A DNA stretch of 64,000 nucleotides from Thermospira aquatica (GTDB lineage: Bacteria > Spirochaetota > Brevinematia > Brevinematales > Thermospiraceae). The position numbers and the translations under genes were made by a program. The notes under the pieces are model-generated. The model saw only the letters and a list, made by a program, of their open reading frames with translations, made no database searches and had not been told where the DNA came from. Position 1 is the stretch's first letter, and the number at the start of each line of letters is the position of its first letter. Location: positions 2,170,001 to 2,234,000 of the forward strand of contig NZ_CP073355.1 in assembly GCF_023525255.1 (NCBI RefSeq). The letters run 5' to 3'. Shown one piece after another: positions 27,446 to 37,227 of this stretch.

Positions 27446-28207
27446 ATGCTTACCAACCAGGAAAATGCTCGAGAATATATTAAAGAAGGCATTGTTGTTG
27501 ATAATCTCGTCAAAATCTATCATAAACGAAAGGTTGTCCAGGGTATTAGTTTCCATATCCGCCGAGGAGAGGTAGTCGGTCTTCTTGGTCCAAATGGTGC
27601 AGGAAAAACGACCACTTTTTACATGATTGTTGGTTTGGTCAGACCAAATAGCGGGTCTGTCTACCTCAACGGCGAAAACATCACCGCTTACCCCATGTAT
27701 AAACGTGCAAGAATGGGAATAGGCTACCTGCCCCAGGAAATCTCCATCTTCAGACAACTCTCCGTCGAGGACAACATCAAAGCCGTTCTTGATATCCACG
27801 GAAAACCCAAAGAAGAGATTGAAGAAACAACTGAAAAACTTCTCTCACAACTTGGACTCCAAAAAGTACGAAAACAGATGAGTTTTACCCTCTCGGGTGG
27901 TGAAAAGCGCCGTCTTGAAGTTGCTCGTCTTCTTTCCTTGCAACCAGATTTTCTCCTGTTAGACGAACCGTTTACCGGCATTGATCCCATCGCTATAGCT
28001 GATATCCAAAATCTTGTTCTCCAGCTCCGCGAGGAAATGGGGCTTGGTATCCTCATTACTGATCACAATGTCCGGGAGACGCTTCGTATTACGGATAGAT
28101 CGTATATTATCTATGAAGGTCGTATACTGGTTTCTGGTACGAACGAAGAACTCACGACAAACGAAGAAGCCCGGCGAATTTATTTGGGACAAAACTTTGA
28201 CATGTAG
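27446..28207 (+). CDS. lptB: LPS export ABC transporter ATP-binding protein
   Basis: This 253-residue ATPase matches LptB, which powers lipopolysaccharide extraction from the inner membrane by LptFGC. It has Walker A GPNGAGKTT, the Q-loop region GIGYLPQEISIFRQLSVEDNI (GIGYLPQEasiFR is distinctive for LptB), the signature LSGGEKRR, Walker B FLLLDEPFTGIDP and the switch ITDHNVRETL. It begins one base after the accD stop, so the genes are co-transcribed. It implies an outer membrane with LPS or a related glycolipid; other Lpt genes are not in the window. Confidence 0.92.
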   Translation: MLTNQENAREYIKEGIVVDNLVKIYHKRKVVQGISFHIRRGEVVGLLGPNGAGKTTTFYMIVGLVRPNSGSVYLNGENITAYPMYKRARMGIGYLPQEISIFRQLSVEDNIKAVLDIHGKPKEEIEETTEKLLSQLGLQKVRKQMSFTLSGGEKRRLEVARLLSLQPDFLLLDEPFTGIDPIAIADIQNLVLQLREEMGLGILITDHNVRETLRITDRSYIIYEGRILVSGTNEELTTNEEARRIYLGQNFDM

Positions 28208-28215
28208 AGTGTGTC

Positions 28216-28845
28216 ATGAAAGACCCCTATGAAGTATTAGGACTTCATAGAGACGCCGACATAGAAACCATCAAAAAAAGATTCCGGGAACTTTCCAAGA
28301 AGTTTCATCCCGACAAAAACCCAACAAGCCAGGAACTTTACAAAGAAATGGTCGTAGCCTATCGCACCATCATCAGTGAAAAACTCATTGCACCATCAAA
28401 TCGAGAGGCACTTTTTTCTTCTTCCGCTCTTACTATACCCTCCCAACGTATCATATATAATCTCTCTCTTACCAACATTCTCCAGGAGGGATTCAAAGTA
28501 AGCCGGGATTTCTCAACGGAGGATTATTTAAACCATTTTCAAGCAGATATTACCGTCCAGATGTATCGTATAGAACTCATCATGGGGTATACCATTCCGC
28601 TCATGATACCATCTCGACAGATCTGCCCTGTCTGCGGTGGACGAAGCGAACATTGTTACCGTTGTCATGGGAAAGGATATATATCACAAACACTTACCTG
28701 GTCTATTATCCTCCCACCCCATACCCGTCCAGGGGAAATCGTGGAAATCAATCTTGCCCCACTCAAGGAACGTTATCCGCACATCCAAATCCGTCGTCAA
28801 TTTCTCCGGATACGCTGTCACATTCTGGATATGCCCGAACCCTAA
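28216..28845 (+). CDS. J-domain protein with zinc-ribbon-like cysteines
   Basis: The 209-residue protein starts with a canonical J domain (DPYEVLGLHRDADIETIKKRF, then the HPD motif in FHPDKNP), so it should stimulate an Hsp70 ATPase. A linker of about 70 residues follows, then CPVCGGRSEHCYRCHGKGYI, which keeps one pair of CxxC motifs of the DnaJ zinc domain, and a short beta domain (PPHTRPGEIVEINL). It lacks the Gly/Phe region and full length of DnaJ, so it is a specialised co-chaperone. The stop overlaps the convergent mfd gene by four bases. Confidence 0.82.
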   Translation: MKDPYEVLGLHRDADIETIKKRFRELSKKFHPDKNPTSQELYKEMVVAYRTIISEKLIAPSNREALFSSSALTIPSQRIIYNLSLTNILQEGFKVSRDFSTEDYLNHFQADITVQMYRIELIMGYTIPLMIPSRQICPVCGGRSEHCYRCHGKGYISQTLTWSIILPPHTRPGEIVEINLAPLKERYPHIQIRRQFLRIRCHILDMPEP

Positions 28846-31800
28846 ACAATATCACAAATATCCTCAAGGAAACGAATCAAACGGTTAACCTTCATCTCCA
28901 CACTCCCATCAAAACTCTCATAGGAGATCACCGAAGGCTCTTTTGGATTCAGCTCAAAAGAATGTTTCCCCGTCTTTTTTACCAGAAGAAGCTTCTCCAC
29001 ATTGATGGCCGCGGGATTTACAAAACGTATATGAATATACCTTGTTTGTTCTATGATAGAATCCACTCCTAATTGTTTCGCACGAATCTTCAACCTGGCT
29101 ATCTCAAAAAGCGTTTCCACCTCTGCAGGATAAGCCCCATACCGATCCCGTAAAACCTCCGAAAGACGACGAATATCCTCTTCTGTAGCTACGGAAAGCA
29201 TCAACTTATAAATCTCCATTTTTTCAGCGGAGGATTGAATATACGTCTCGGGAATGGCAGCATGATAGTTTAAATCGATCAAAGGTTCCACGATAGGTTT
29301 GTATTCTCCCTTCAGTCTTTGAATCTCCTCTCTCAACATCCTGACATAGAGATCATACCCCACGGCGAGAATATTTCCATGCTGTTCTCTCCCCAGGATG
29401 TTTCCCGCTCCACGAATCTCAAGATCCTTCATCGCAACCTGAAAACCAGCCCCCAAATCAGTATATTCACTGATAACAAAAAGACGTTTATGCGCATTTT
29501 CAGTGAGTGAATGTCGCGCAGGATAAAGAAAATAGGCATAGCCAAGTTCTTTTCCCCTTCCTACACGTCCTTTGAGTTGATATAACTGTGAAAGACCATA
29601 ACGATGAGCATCACTTACAATCAACGTATTTGCCCGTGAAATATCCAGTCCAGATTCCACAATAGTCGTCGAAACAAAAACATTGTAATCCCCTCGAACA
29701 AAACCCATAAAGGCATGATCCAGTGCCTCTTCTTCCATCTGTCCATGCCCAATAACCACTTTAGCCTCAGGAACCTCCTGTTGAATACGGTAAGCATATT
29801 CGGAAAGATTTTTTATCGTATTGTGAATAAAGTAAACCTGACCGTTTCTTGCAAACTCCTGGCGAATAGCATACCTCACCACTTCCCAGGTGAAATCTGA
29901 AACCACCGTCTCTACAGGAATACGCATATCAGGAGGCGTTTGTAAAAGACTCATATCTCGAATACTTGATAAAGCCAGATTCAATGTCCTGGGGATAGGT
30001 GTTGCCGACAAACTCAAAAAATCCACATGGGGATAGCGTTCTTTTAAAATTTCTTTCTGTTCAACACCAAACTTGTGCTCTTCATCGATGATTACAAGTC
30101 CGAGGGAATGAAACTGGATCTGGGGAGAAAAAAGTTTATGCGTCCCTATAATGATATCAATCTGATGAGTATGCACCGCCTGCAGAATCCTTTTCTGTTC
30201 CCTGGGATCAGTAAAACGCGAAAGAAAGGCAATCTTCACCGGAAAACCCTCAAAACGTCTGGTAAAAGTATAGTAGTGTTGCTCTACCAGGACAGTGGTG
30301 GGAGCAACCACGGCGACCTGTTTTCCATCCATCACTGCTTTAAACGCAGCCCGCATAGCAACTTCTGTCTTGCCAAATCCAACATCCCCACAGAGGAGCC
30401 TGTCCATTGGTATAGAAGATTCCATATCTTTTTTAATCTCTTCAATCACTTTCCTCTGATCAGGCGTTTCAATATACTCAAACTTATCTTCAAACTCTTT
30501 TTGCCAAACCGTATCGGGAGAAAATGCGTGCCCCTTGAAAGCCTGTCTTTTAGCATAGACAGCAACCAACCTCTGGGCAAATTCAGCCACACTCTTTTTC
30601 ACTGCTTCACGCTTTTTTGACCAGCTTTTCCCACCCAGAGAATCTAGCTTTGGTTTATGAGAAGGATCTCCGATATACTTCCCTATCAGGGCAGATTGCT
30701 CGAGAGGAACATATAACTTTTCCTGGTCAGCATATTCAAGATGAATATAATCTTTTTCTTTCCCGAGAATAGAGAGCCTCTCCACTCCCTTGAAAATACC
30801 TATACCATAGTTGAGATGAACAACATAATCCCCCATAGCTATACTTTCCAGATCATCCAGCATGGTATCCATCTGACGAAGACGTTTACGAAACAGTCTT
30901 TTCTTGCCAGAGATATCACTCTCCGAAAGTAAGAGAATCTTACCGTGTCTCCATTCAAACCCATGCTCATAGTCCATGACGACAATATTTACACCAGACC
31001 ACTGTGTTTCCTCCAGAGACACTATCCTGGGATCAAAGTCTTTAAGAATCTTTTGGAGCCGTTTTGCAAGATCCTCAAACTCAACAGTGATAATGACCCT
31101 GTATCCTTCGGAAAGATAGTGTCGAGAAAGATTTTCCACAAAGAGTGCAAAACCTTCCCCGTAGAGAGGGGCATCCATGATTCCATGGACTAAGGTATTC
31201 GATTTACTGGCACCCTGATACACCCATCGATGAGCTATTCTCTTCTCAAAATCCTCCCATGACCAGAACAGATTTTCACTGCCGAGATACTTCTGATACA
31301 TTCCCTGCCAATGTTGATCACTCTCAGAAGACAGAAAAACAACACTTTTTTCACCACTATAGTCAAGAAGAGAAGCAAGGGTATTGTATCCCCTGAGAAA
31401 AGTAGAATGAGCGACAGCAACATCCTCATCCTCCTTGCTACGGGAAAGTTCCCACTCACAGGCAAACTCTGTAGCTGGAAGAAGAAGTACCTCATCAACT
31501 TTCTCTTGAGAAACTTGAGAAGCAACATCAAAAAACTTAATCTCTTCAATAACATCATCAAAAAAAACGATCCGGCAGGGAGCTGGGGCATGGGGAGAAA
31601 ACACATCAACAATATCTCCTTTTACCGCAAAAGTAGCCGGTTCCAGAACCTTATGATCACGGATATAGTGAGAGCGCCCCAGCCAATCAATAAGCGCATC
31701 TCTGTCCATCCTCTGCCCTACAATAAGCCGTTTTTCAGAGCGAAGAAAAAACTGTGGGGGTAAAAGTTTTCTTCCAAAGGCTTCAGCCGTCCCTACTACC

Positions 31801-32132
31801 ACATCATTTTTCCCCTCAAGAAGCCTATAAAGACAGCGCATTCTATCCCCCAGTTTATCCAGGGATGGAAGAACATGCGCATAAGGGACGACATCCACTT
31901 CAGGGAAAAAACAAGCATTGCCGCCTACGCTCAAAACACTCTGATAGATCTCTTCTGCTTCAATCTCATTTCTTGCAAGGAAGAAAATTTGATATCCTTT
32001 TTGTTGAAGAAGCGTAAAGAAAAAACCCAAAAATCCCTGAGGAAGCATCTCTTGGATGCATGTTGAACTCAGAGCTTTTTCTATCTCTCTCCAATCAAGA
32101 AACTTCTCAAGATGCTCAAGAAGTAACCTCAT
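28842..32132 (-). CDS. mfd: Transcription-repair coupling factor
   Basis: Mfd removes RNA polymerase stalled at DNA damage and recruits UvrA. The 1,096-residue protein has the expected order: UvrB-like N-terminal part, an RNA-polymerase-interaction domain (MGDYVVHLNYGIGIFKGVE), helicase motifs LLCGDVGFGKTEVAMRAA (Walker A), VIIDEEHKFGV, SATPIPRTL, and then HGQMEE, STTIVESGLDI and LYQLKGRVGR, plus the C-terminal TRCF domain. It is the last gene of a minus-strand group beginning with the cyclase; 12 bp separate it from the upstream gene. Confidence 0.97.
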   Translation of the reverse strand: MRLLLEHLEKFLDWREIEKALSSTCIQEMLPQGFLGFFFTLLQQKGYQIFFLARNEIEAEEIYQSVLSVGGNACFFPEVDVVPYAHVLPSLDKLGDRMRCLYRLLEGKNDVVVGTAEAFGRKLLPPQFFLRSEKRLIVGQRMDRDALIDWLGRSHYIRDHKVLEPATFAVKGDIVDVFSPHAPAPCRIVFFDDVIEEIKFFDVASQVSQEKVDEVLLLPATEFACEWELSRSKEDEDVAVAHSTFLRGYNTLASLLDYSGEKSVVFLSSESDQHWQGMYQKYLGSENLFWSWEDFEKRIAHRWVYQGASKSNTLVHGIMDAPLYGEGFALFVENLSRHYLSEGYRVIITVEFEDLAKRLQKILKDFDPRIVSLEETQWSGVNIVVMDYEHGFEWRHGKILLLSESDISGKKRLFRKRLRQMDTMLDDLESIAMGDYVVHLNYGIGIFKGVERLSILGKEKDYIHLEYADQEKLYVPLEQSALIGKYIGDPSHKPKLDSLGGKSWSKKREAVKKSVAEFAQRLVAVYAKRQAFKGHAFSPDTVWQKEFEDKFEYIETPDQRKVIEEIKKDMESSIPMDRLLCGDVGFGKTEVAMRAAFKAVMDGKQVAVVAPTTVLVEQHYYTFTRRFEGFPVKIAFLSRFTDPREQKRILQAVHTHQIDIIIGTHKLFSPQIQFHSLGLVIIDEEHKFGVEQKEILKERYPHVDFLSLSATPIPRTLNLALSSIRDMSLLQTPPDMRIPVETVVSDFTWEVVRYAIRQEFARNGQVYFIHNTIKNLSEYAYRIQQEVPEAKVVIGHGQMEEEALDHAFMGFVRGDYNVFVSTTIVESGLDISRANTLIVSDAHRYGLSQLYQLKGRVGRGKELGYAYFLYPARHSLTENAHKRLFVISEYTDLGAGFQVAMKDLEIRGAGNILGREQHGNILAVGYDLYVRMLREEIQRLKGEYKPIVEPLIDLNYHAAIPETYIQSSAEKMEIYKLMLSVATEEDIRRLSEVLRDRYGAYPAEVETLFEIARLKIRAKQLGVDSIIEQTRYIHIRFVNPAAINVEKLLLVKKTGKHSFELNPKEPSVISYESFDGSVEMKVNRLIRFLEDICDIV

Positions 32133-32144
32133 GAAAAATCCTTA

Positions 32145-32933
32145 TCAGTATTGACCAAAATAGACCAAAAGAACAAGATCTACCTCTTTTTGCGAGACAC
32201 GAAGATTCTCTGCTCGCAGCTGGTTGTAAATCTCTTTTCTATCCATACGAGGATTTGTTTTTTTGAGTGCCACAATACGATCAATCACGGCATCTGAGAT
32301 AGGACGAAGCTGTCCAAAAATGTTTTTGTTCAGGTAAGCAAGCCAGAGTTTTTTTAAAGCCGCATTTTCTGCCTCAAGAAACACTGTTCTTTCCTCAATA
32401 CTCTCCACTTTTTGAAGAAGCAGATCGATATCTTCAGAACGCATGTAAAGAGAAGGATACTGAACCGCCCGATTCATCCTGGCAAGAAGCTCCTCCTCAC
32501 TCTCGTAAGCACCTCGAATTCTCACAAGATTTGTCCCGATAAGCATACGAAAATCATACGTGAGCCCCACCTTCCATGAAAAACGCATGCCAGCGGGAAG
32601 ATAAGACACAAGATCCTGTCCCCTATACCTCACGACCTTCGGAACCAACAACACTTCCAGACCTGTTCCCGTATACACAAAACTCAAAGAATCAGGAACA
32701 ATCCTCGTCCAGGAAACCATCATATCTTTCAGTTGCAACAGGGAAACCACTGTAGTCTCTGGAAGAGCTTCCCCATTTTCCACTGAAAACGTAGTTCCCT
32801 TATTATCCTTCAAAAACACCACCAGGGCGTTCTCTTTGTTCGTCGTTCCCATGACTTCCAGTCCATAGTTTTGCCATTCTACCCCCCAAAGTGAGACTGT
32901 AAAAAATATTCCACCGAGTATAACCCTTTTCAT
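32145..32933 (-). CDS. Exported protein of unknown function
   Basis: The 262-residue protein has a signal peptide (KRVILGGIFFTVSLWG, cleaved near residue 18). Residues 20-150 look like beta strands (ENALVVFLKDN, FVYTGTGLEVLLVPKVVRY) and may form a small domain; a short coiled coil at about 170-195 follows, then a helical C-terminus (DAVIDRIVALKKTNPRMDRKEIYNQL). I recognise no family. It lies 3 bp after the coiled-coil membrane protein and 12 bp before mfd, so it is co-transcribed with them. Confidence 0.68.
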   Translation of the reverse strand: MKRVILGGIFFTVSLWGVEWQNYGLEVMGTTNKENALVVFLKDNKGTTFSVENGEALPETTVVSLLQLKDMMVSWTRIVPDSLSFVYTGTGLEVLLVPKVVRYRGQDLVSYLPAGMRFSWKVGLTYDFRMLIGTNLVRIRGAYESEEELLARMNRAVQYPSLYMRSEDIDLLLQKVESIEERTVFLEAENAALKKLWLAYLNKNIFGQLRPISDAVIDRIVALKKTNPRMDRKEIYNQLRAENLRVSQKEVDLVLLVYFGQY

Positions 32934-32936
32934 ACT

Positions 32937-34286
32937 CTACTCCCCTCTCAATTTCAAGACGACACGATCAAACACCTGAAATTCTTTTTTTGTATCATAC
33001 CACTCTATAGGTTCTACAAAGATACTCTGATAATTGGAAAGCCTAAATTGTACTTTTGCTATCATCTGACTGTCCTGTCTGAAGATATACCCGATATCCC
33101 CCGTTTTAACAGCATAAATAGGGTCAATGACTACCAGCGCCGGTTGTTGGGAAGAAATCACAAGACCTATCTCTCCTCTCTCTCGTGCCACACGAACCAG
33201 CCCATCATTGATCCGTTTCCAGAGCTGTTCTCGTTCTGAAAGAACTCCTCCAACAACCTTGCCCAAATTTTCATACTCATTTCTCAAAGCAAGAGAAAGC
33301 CGGTAAACTTGAGGAATAGCAAGAGCCACACTGTTGGTATAGGGAACAAGAAGCAGCCGCTTCATGATGGTTTCCTGATAACGCACCTGTCGATACAACT
33401 CGTCCACAGAAAATCCCAATCTATGTTGTTTTATAACATCAGCCCACACCGGCAGTGGTGTTTTTATATCCACACGATACTGAAGAGCTTCTTGAAGCTC
33501 CTGTGTTGTAAACAGTGGATTGTACCTCATAACAATGGTTTGCATCAACTTTTCATAATATTTCTTGAGGTCTTCCTTTTCTCGTTCGTAACGCCGTTTT
33601 TGTTCATTAAGCTGATTCTGGTAATACTCTTGCTGTTGTTTGAGACGAGCCTCATACACCTGACGTGTGTCATCTACTGCCCTCATCTTCCCGGCCGCCC
33701 CTTTCACCTCCTTCTGATACTGAGAACTTGTTTGTTCGAGTTCGGCTACCCGCTTCTGTTTCTCTTCAATCTGAGGGAGATACTTTTCATCAAGTTTTTT
33801 CAGTTCTTGTTGAGCATTGGTTGCTATCTGAGCTAATCGAGTAAGCTTCTCTTCCTCCGATAAATCCTGTTGTTCAAGAAGCAACTCTTCCTGGAGACGA
33901 CGCTGTCTCACCCTGGCCTGAAAATCCCTATACTCCTGACGTAGAGCATCAAGTTCAAATTTTGCCTGTGAAAGTTCATCAAGACTTTTAGCATAGCTGG
34001 CAAGCACCTCTTTGAGGTTGAGATCCTGAAAATCGGCTACTTGCACTTCTATTTTGCTCGCCTTTTCACGGTACCATTTGGTCACAAACAGGCTAAATGC
34101 AACAACCACCACGCTCACCAAAAACATTATAAAATAGAGAAAATAAGGACGATTTTTCTTTGTTTTGGCAAACTCTTCTTCCAGAATATAAAGAGGTGGA
34201 CGTTCTCCCTCGTAAGCGATGTCTTCAGCCAAAAAATAAGATTTTGGATCGTGTATCCATTGCGTTATTTGCTTGTCATGGTCCAT
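32937..34286 (-). CDS. Inner-membrane protein with long periplasmic coiled coil
   Basis: The 449-residue protein has about 45 cytoplasmic residues, one membrane helix (YFLYFIMFLVSVVVVAFSLFV), then a long coiled coil rich in Gln, Glu, Lys and Leu (about 80-230), and a C-terminal alpha/beta domain with repeated short strands (GLVISSQQPALVVIDP, YAVKTGDIGYIFRQ). No known family is evident; it could be a scaffold or envelope-spanning sensor. ATG 34286 is preferred to 34298 because aaggat is spaced suitably. The start overlaps the end of the cyclase gene by about 20 bp. Confidence 0.7.
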   Translation of the reverse strand: MDHDKQITQWIHDPKSYFLAEDIAYEGERPPLYILEEEFAKTKKNRPYFLYFIMFLVSVVVVAFSLFVTKWYREKASKIEVQVADFQDLNLKEVLASYAKSLDELSQAKFELDALRQEYRDFQARVRQRRLQEELLLEQQDLSEEEKLTRLAQIATNAQQELKKLDEKYLPQIEEKQKRVAELEQTSSQYQKEVKGAAGKMRAVDDTRQVYEARLKQQQEYYQNQLNEQKRRYEREKEDLKKYYEKLMQTIVMRYNPLFTTQELQEALQYRVDIKTPLPVWADVIKQHRLGFSVDELYRQVRYQETIMKRLLLVPYTNSVALAIPQVYRLSLALRNEYENLGKVVGGVLSEREQLWKRINDGLVRVARERGEIGLVISSQQPALVVIDPIYAVKTGDIGYIFRQDSQMIAKVQFRLSNYQSIFVEPIEWYDTKKEFQVFDRVVLKLRGE

Positions 34287-35947
34287 ATACCGTTCCATCC
34301 TTTTGGTGGTTTTTTGCCTTCAATTCTTTCAAGAAATACTGGCACACAGGGAAGAGATGTCCCTCGCCATAAACGCTCGGCTTCTTCCCATTCTCCGACA
34401 TAGTAGTGTTGTAAAGCACGTGCAAAAAGCTCTATATCCCGTTTCGTCTCCTCATGCATCTCTCTACGAAGAAGCGGCCAGTAAATACGTTTCCCCTGGG
34501 TTTTCCCTTTCACCTGGACCTGGTCAAGCTCTACAAACACAAACTCTTCCCCATACCCATTGAATTCTACATCATTTTTCACGTACTCAGAGCAGATCAC
34601 CGGCACCCCATAAACTCTGGTTAGTCCTTCCAGACGGGAAGCTGCATTCACATTGTCCCCTATAACCGTGTTGGTCATTCGTTCATACGAACCAATGTTT
34701 CCATAAAAGACCCTTCCCCCATCAATGCCAACCCCAACCTCAAGCATCACCGCCTTGAAAAGACGTTCCTCTTCCTCGGTAAAATCCTGTTTGAGCTCTA
34801 AAAGACGCCTTTTTTTCTCCTGCATTTTCTCACGGAGGGACCTGGCTACCGTCTGAATACCATAAGCAGCCTGAAGCGCCTGATAGGATTTGTTTTTCCC
34901 CCCCTCGAGTACACCAAAAACAGCAAGCAATGCATCTCCAATAATAGAGCCTATAATCCCGTCACGATGAAGAATCTCTCGTATAGCTCTGTCATAATGG
35001 AGGTTTAACAATTTGATAATATCCGTGCCAAGGGTTTCCGTAATAAAAGTGAAACTCTTGATGTCTGAAAAAAGAATGGTTAACTCTTTTTCGCGTCCCT
35101 CAAGACGGACCTCTTTCTCCCGGTAAGCCTGAAGAGCAATATCTTTATTCACAAACTTACGAAAAATAAAAAGGAGATTATTGACCGTACTTGAAAGAGA
35201 ATTAAACGCTGCTCCTAGAAAGGTGATATCATCATTGGAAGCTCCTCGAAGATCGATAAGATCCAGATGCTGTTCCTGCGTCATCTTGAGAATGCTCTCG
35301 GTTATCACGTGAAGATATTTCGTTACCGACCGCAAAAGGCGAAGTCCCACCCAGGTAAGAAGAAGGGAAATCACGATGATTAACACCAAAACTATCCAGA
35401 ATATCTGGTTTGATCTGGCATAAAATTCTCTCAGTCTTTCACCGCGGATAATAAAAGCTTTCCAGCGAGGGTGATATTTGTATACAAGAATGTAATCCTC
35501 TCTTCCCAGCTTGAAAAAAAGAAAGCCGTCCTCTGTTCCTTTTGCCTGATTCTCTAAAAGAAGAGAAAGAGTTTCTTTCCCGACGTTCTCAGCGTCAGCA
35601 CCAACCGCTGCCAGAACATTTCCGTTTGCATCAAGCATAGCAAAAATTGCCCCGGCATTTTTAAAGGTGGTTTTTGCCCTGTTGGTAAGGGCCGTCTGAA
35701 CCTGATTGAGATCTTTCTGGATTTCGTAAATCTCATACTGGTTTCCTGCATAGGTATAGATCTCTTTAAGGTTTTCCACAAGAAGAAGACGAAGTTGCTC
35801 TACCAGAGCCTCCTGATGAAGAGCAATATTGATGTAGTTTGTGGCAAAATTTGAAACCAGCATAAAAACAGAAAAAATAAATGCTACCCTTAAAGAAAAA
35901 GGAAAAATACGCGTTTTTCCAATCTTGCGGAAAAGCTTTTGACCCAT
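34265..35947 (-). CDS. Membrane-bound class III adenylate/guanylate cyclase
   Basis: The 560-residue protein has two membrane helices (about 20-40 and 185-210) enclosing an extracytoplasmic sensor of about 145 residues, a HAMP-like linker, and a C-terminal class III cyclase domain. Metal-binding aspartates are in ILFSDIKSFTFITETL and GSIIGDALLAVFG; GVGIDGGRVFYGNIGSYERMT and GDNVNAASRLEGL complete the site. It should make cAMP or cGMP in response to a signal outside the membrane. The ATG at 35947 is chosen because the promoter at 35971-35999 places the transcript start at or past the ATG at 35968, and ggggg precedes 35947. Confidence 0.9.
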   Translation of the reverse strand: MGQKLFRKIGKTRIFPFSLRVAFIFSVFMLVSNFATNYINIALHQEALVEQLRLLLVENLKEIYTYAGNQYEIYEIQKDLNQVQTALTNRAKTTFKNAGAIFAMLDANGNVLAAVGADAENVGKETLSLLLENQAKGTEDGFLFFKLGREDYILVYKYHPRWKAFIIRGERLREFYARSNQIFWIVLVLIIVISLLLTWVGLRLLRSVTKYLHVITESILKMTQEQHLDLIDLRGASNDDITFLGAAFNSLSSTVNNLLFIFRKFVNKDIALQAYREKEVRLEGREKELTILFSDIKSFTFITETLGTDIIKLLNLHYDRAIREILHRDGIIGSIIGDALLAVFGVLEGGKNKSYQALQAAYGIQTVARSLREKMQEKKRRLLELKQDFTEEEERLFKAVMLEVGVGIDGGRVFYGNIGSYERMTNTVIGDNVNAASRLEGLTRVYGVPVICSEYVKNDVEFNGYGEEFVFVELDQVQVKGKTQGKRIYWPLLRREMHEETKRDIELFARALQHYYVGEWEEAERLWRGTSLPCVPVFLERIEGKKPPKGWNGIWTMTSK

Positions 35948-35970
35948 AGAAACCCCCAATTTTCTCATTT

Positions 35971-35999
35971 AGTATACAATAAAACAAATAAAAAAGCAA
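35971..35999 (-). promoter_or_regulatory. Promoter of the cyclase-mfd gene group
   Basis: On the minus strand ttgctt (35999-35994) and tatact (35976-35971) are 17 bp apart. The expected transcript start falls about at 35964, which decides the start codon of the cyclase. Confidence 0.75.
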
Positions 36000-36084
36000 G
36001 CCGATTCCCTTAATAAAAGAAAAATAAAAAAAGCCTTTTCACCAAGAGAAAACAAAAAAACTCTACATTGTAAAGAATAAAAAA

Positions 36085-37092
36085 TTAACGATTGGTAGTA
36101 GCCGTGTTTGTTTGTGTATTGGTTTGGGTTGTATTGGTGAGTTGATTCAGATCAAACCCCAGCGTTTGAAGGGCATTTTTTGCCTCTTTTCGTACTGAAA
36201 CCTCAGGGTCATACAGAGCCTTATACTTGAGAATTTCAATTGCGCGTGTCTCCTTTATCTTGGCCAGAGTTTTGATTGCTTCTGTTCTCAAGAGAATATT
36301 ATCTGAACGTGTATACTGAATCACTTTTTCTCCTACTTGAGGACCAGAAAGAAAAGCAAGGCCTGCTAAACCCCAAACACGAACATTGACATCCTCTTTT
36401 TCATTATCAATAATGGGAGTAAGGATATCAAAAGCCTCTGGAGCTTTTGTTTTTCCAAGAGCATAGGCACCATACATGCGCACTTCTTTTACCTCTGCAG
36501 GATCATTGATCAAGGTTTTGAGAAGAGCAACACTCTTACTCCCCCCAATACTCCCTATCGCCACGGCTGCTGCTCCTCTCACCTCTTTTGTGTATTGGTA
36601 ATTTGAAAGAATCCCCAACACTGTAGCCTCTGCAGGCTTGTATTCCAGTTCTCCCAGTGCCCGAAGAATCGTGGCAACCAGTAAACTTTCCTTGGTATCT
36701 TCTAAGCGATTTGTCATATGAGAAAATAAAAGTGGTGCTGCAGCTTTTACTTTGAGTTCACTACATCCAAAAGCAATTCTTCTCAATACCTCTGAGTTTG
36801 TCTCCTTTTGTAAGGCTTGAATCCAGGGTTCCTGATTTGAAAGTTTAAGTTCTACCAAGGCATACGCTGCTTCTCCACGAACATTGGGATTGTCGTCAGA
36901 AGCTAATGCCTTCATAATTAAATCATATCCTTCAACAGCTTTGCTGTCTTTAATGGCTTTAATTACACCAATCCGTTGAGATGAGATCCCGTATTGCATG
37001 GTTTTTTGCCACTGTTCTATAATCTTCGCATCCACTGCAAAAACAAAAGAGAAAAACAAAATTCCAACGAACAATAACCATCGACCCTTCAT
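36085..37092 (-). CDS. Exported HEAT-repeat protein
   Basis: This 335-residue protein has a signal peptide (GRWLLFVGILFFSFVFAVDA) and then about eight HEAT/armadillo-like helical repeats of 35-40 residues, for example PNVRGEAAYALVELK, VRGAAAVAIGSIGG, VRMYGAYALGKTKAPEA and VSVRKEAKNALQTLG. The tail is Thr/Asn-rich (TNTTQTNTQTNTATT). Such repeats bind proteins; the partner is unknown. ATG 37092 has aaaggag ahead of it and the signal peptide right after it; an in-frame extension upstream to 37251 runs into the repeat array and is not credible. Confidence 0.82.
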   Translation of the reverse strand: MKGRWLLFVGILFFSFVFAVDAKIIEQWQKTMQYGISSQRIGVIKAIKDSKAVEGYDLIMKALASDDNPNVRGEAAYALVELKLSNQEPWIQALQKETNSEVLRRIAFGCSELKVKAAAPLLFSHMTNRLEDTKESLLVATILRALGELEYKPAEATVLGILSNYQYTKEVRGAAAVAIGSIGGSKSVALLKTLINDPAEVKEVRMYGAYALGKTKAPEAFDILTPIIDNEKEDVNVRVWGLAGLAFLSGPQVGEKVIQYTRSDNILLRTEAIKTLAKIKETRAIEILKYKALYDPEVSVRKEAKNALQTLGFDLNQLTNTTQTNTQTNTATTNR

Positions 37093-37227
37093 GATAAACT
37101 CCTTTCTTATAAGAAGGTATCGGAAAAATTTTGAAAAACATGAAAATTGAAGTGAAAAGAAGTATTGTGGCAATCTTCGTGCGACGACCTTTTTGGCATT
37201 GGAGAGGGAAAGAGGGGGAGGAAGGGG

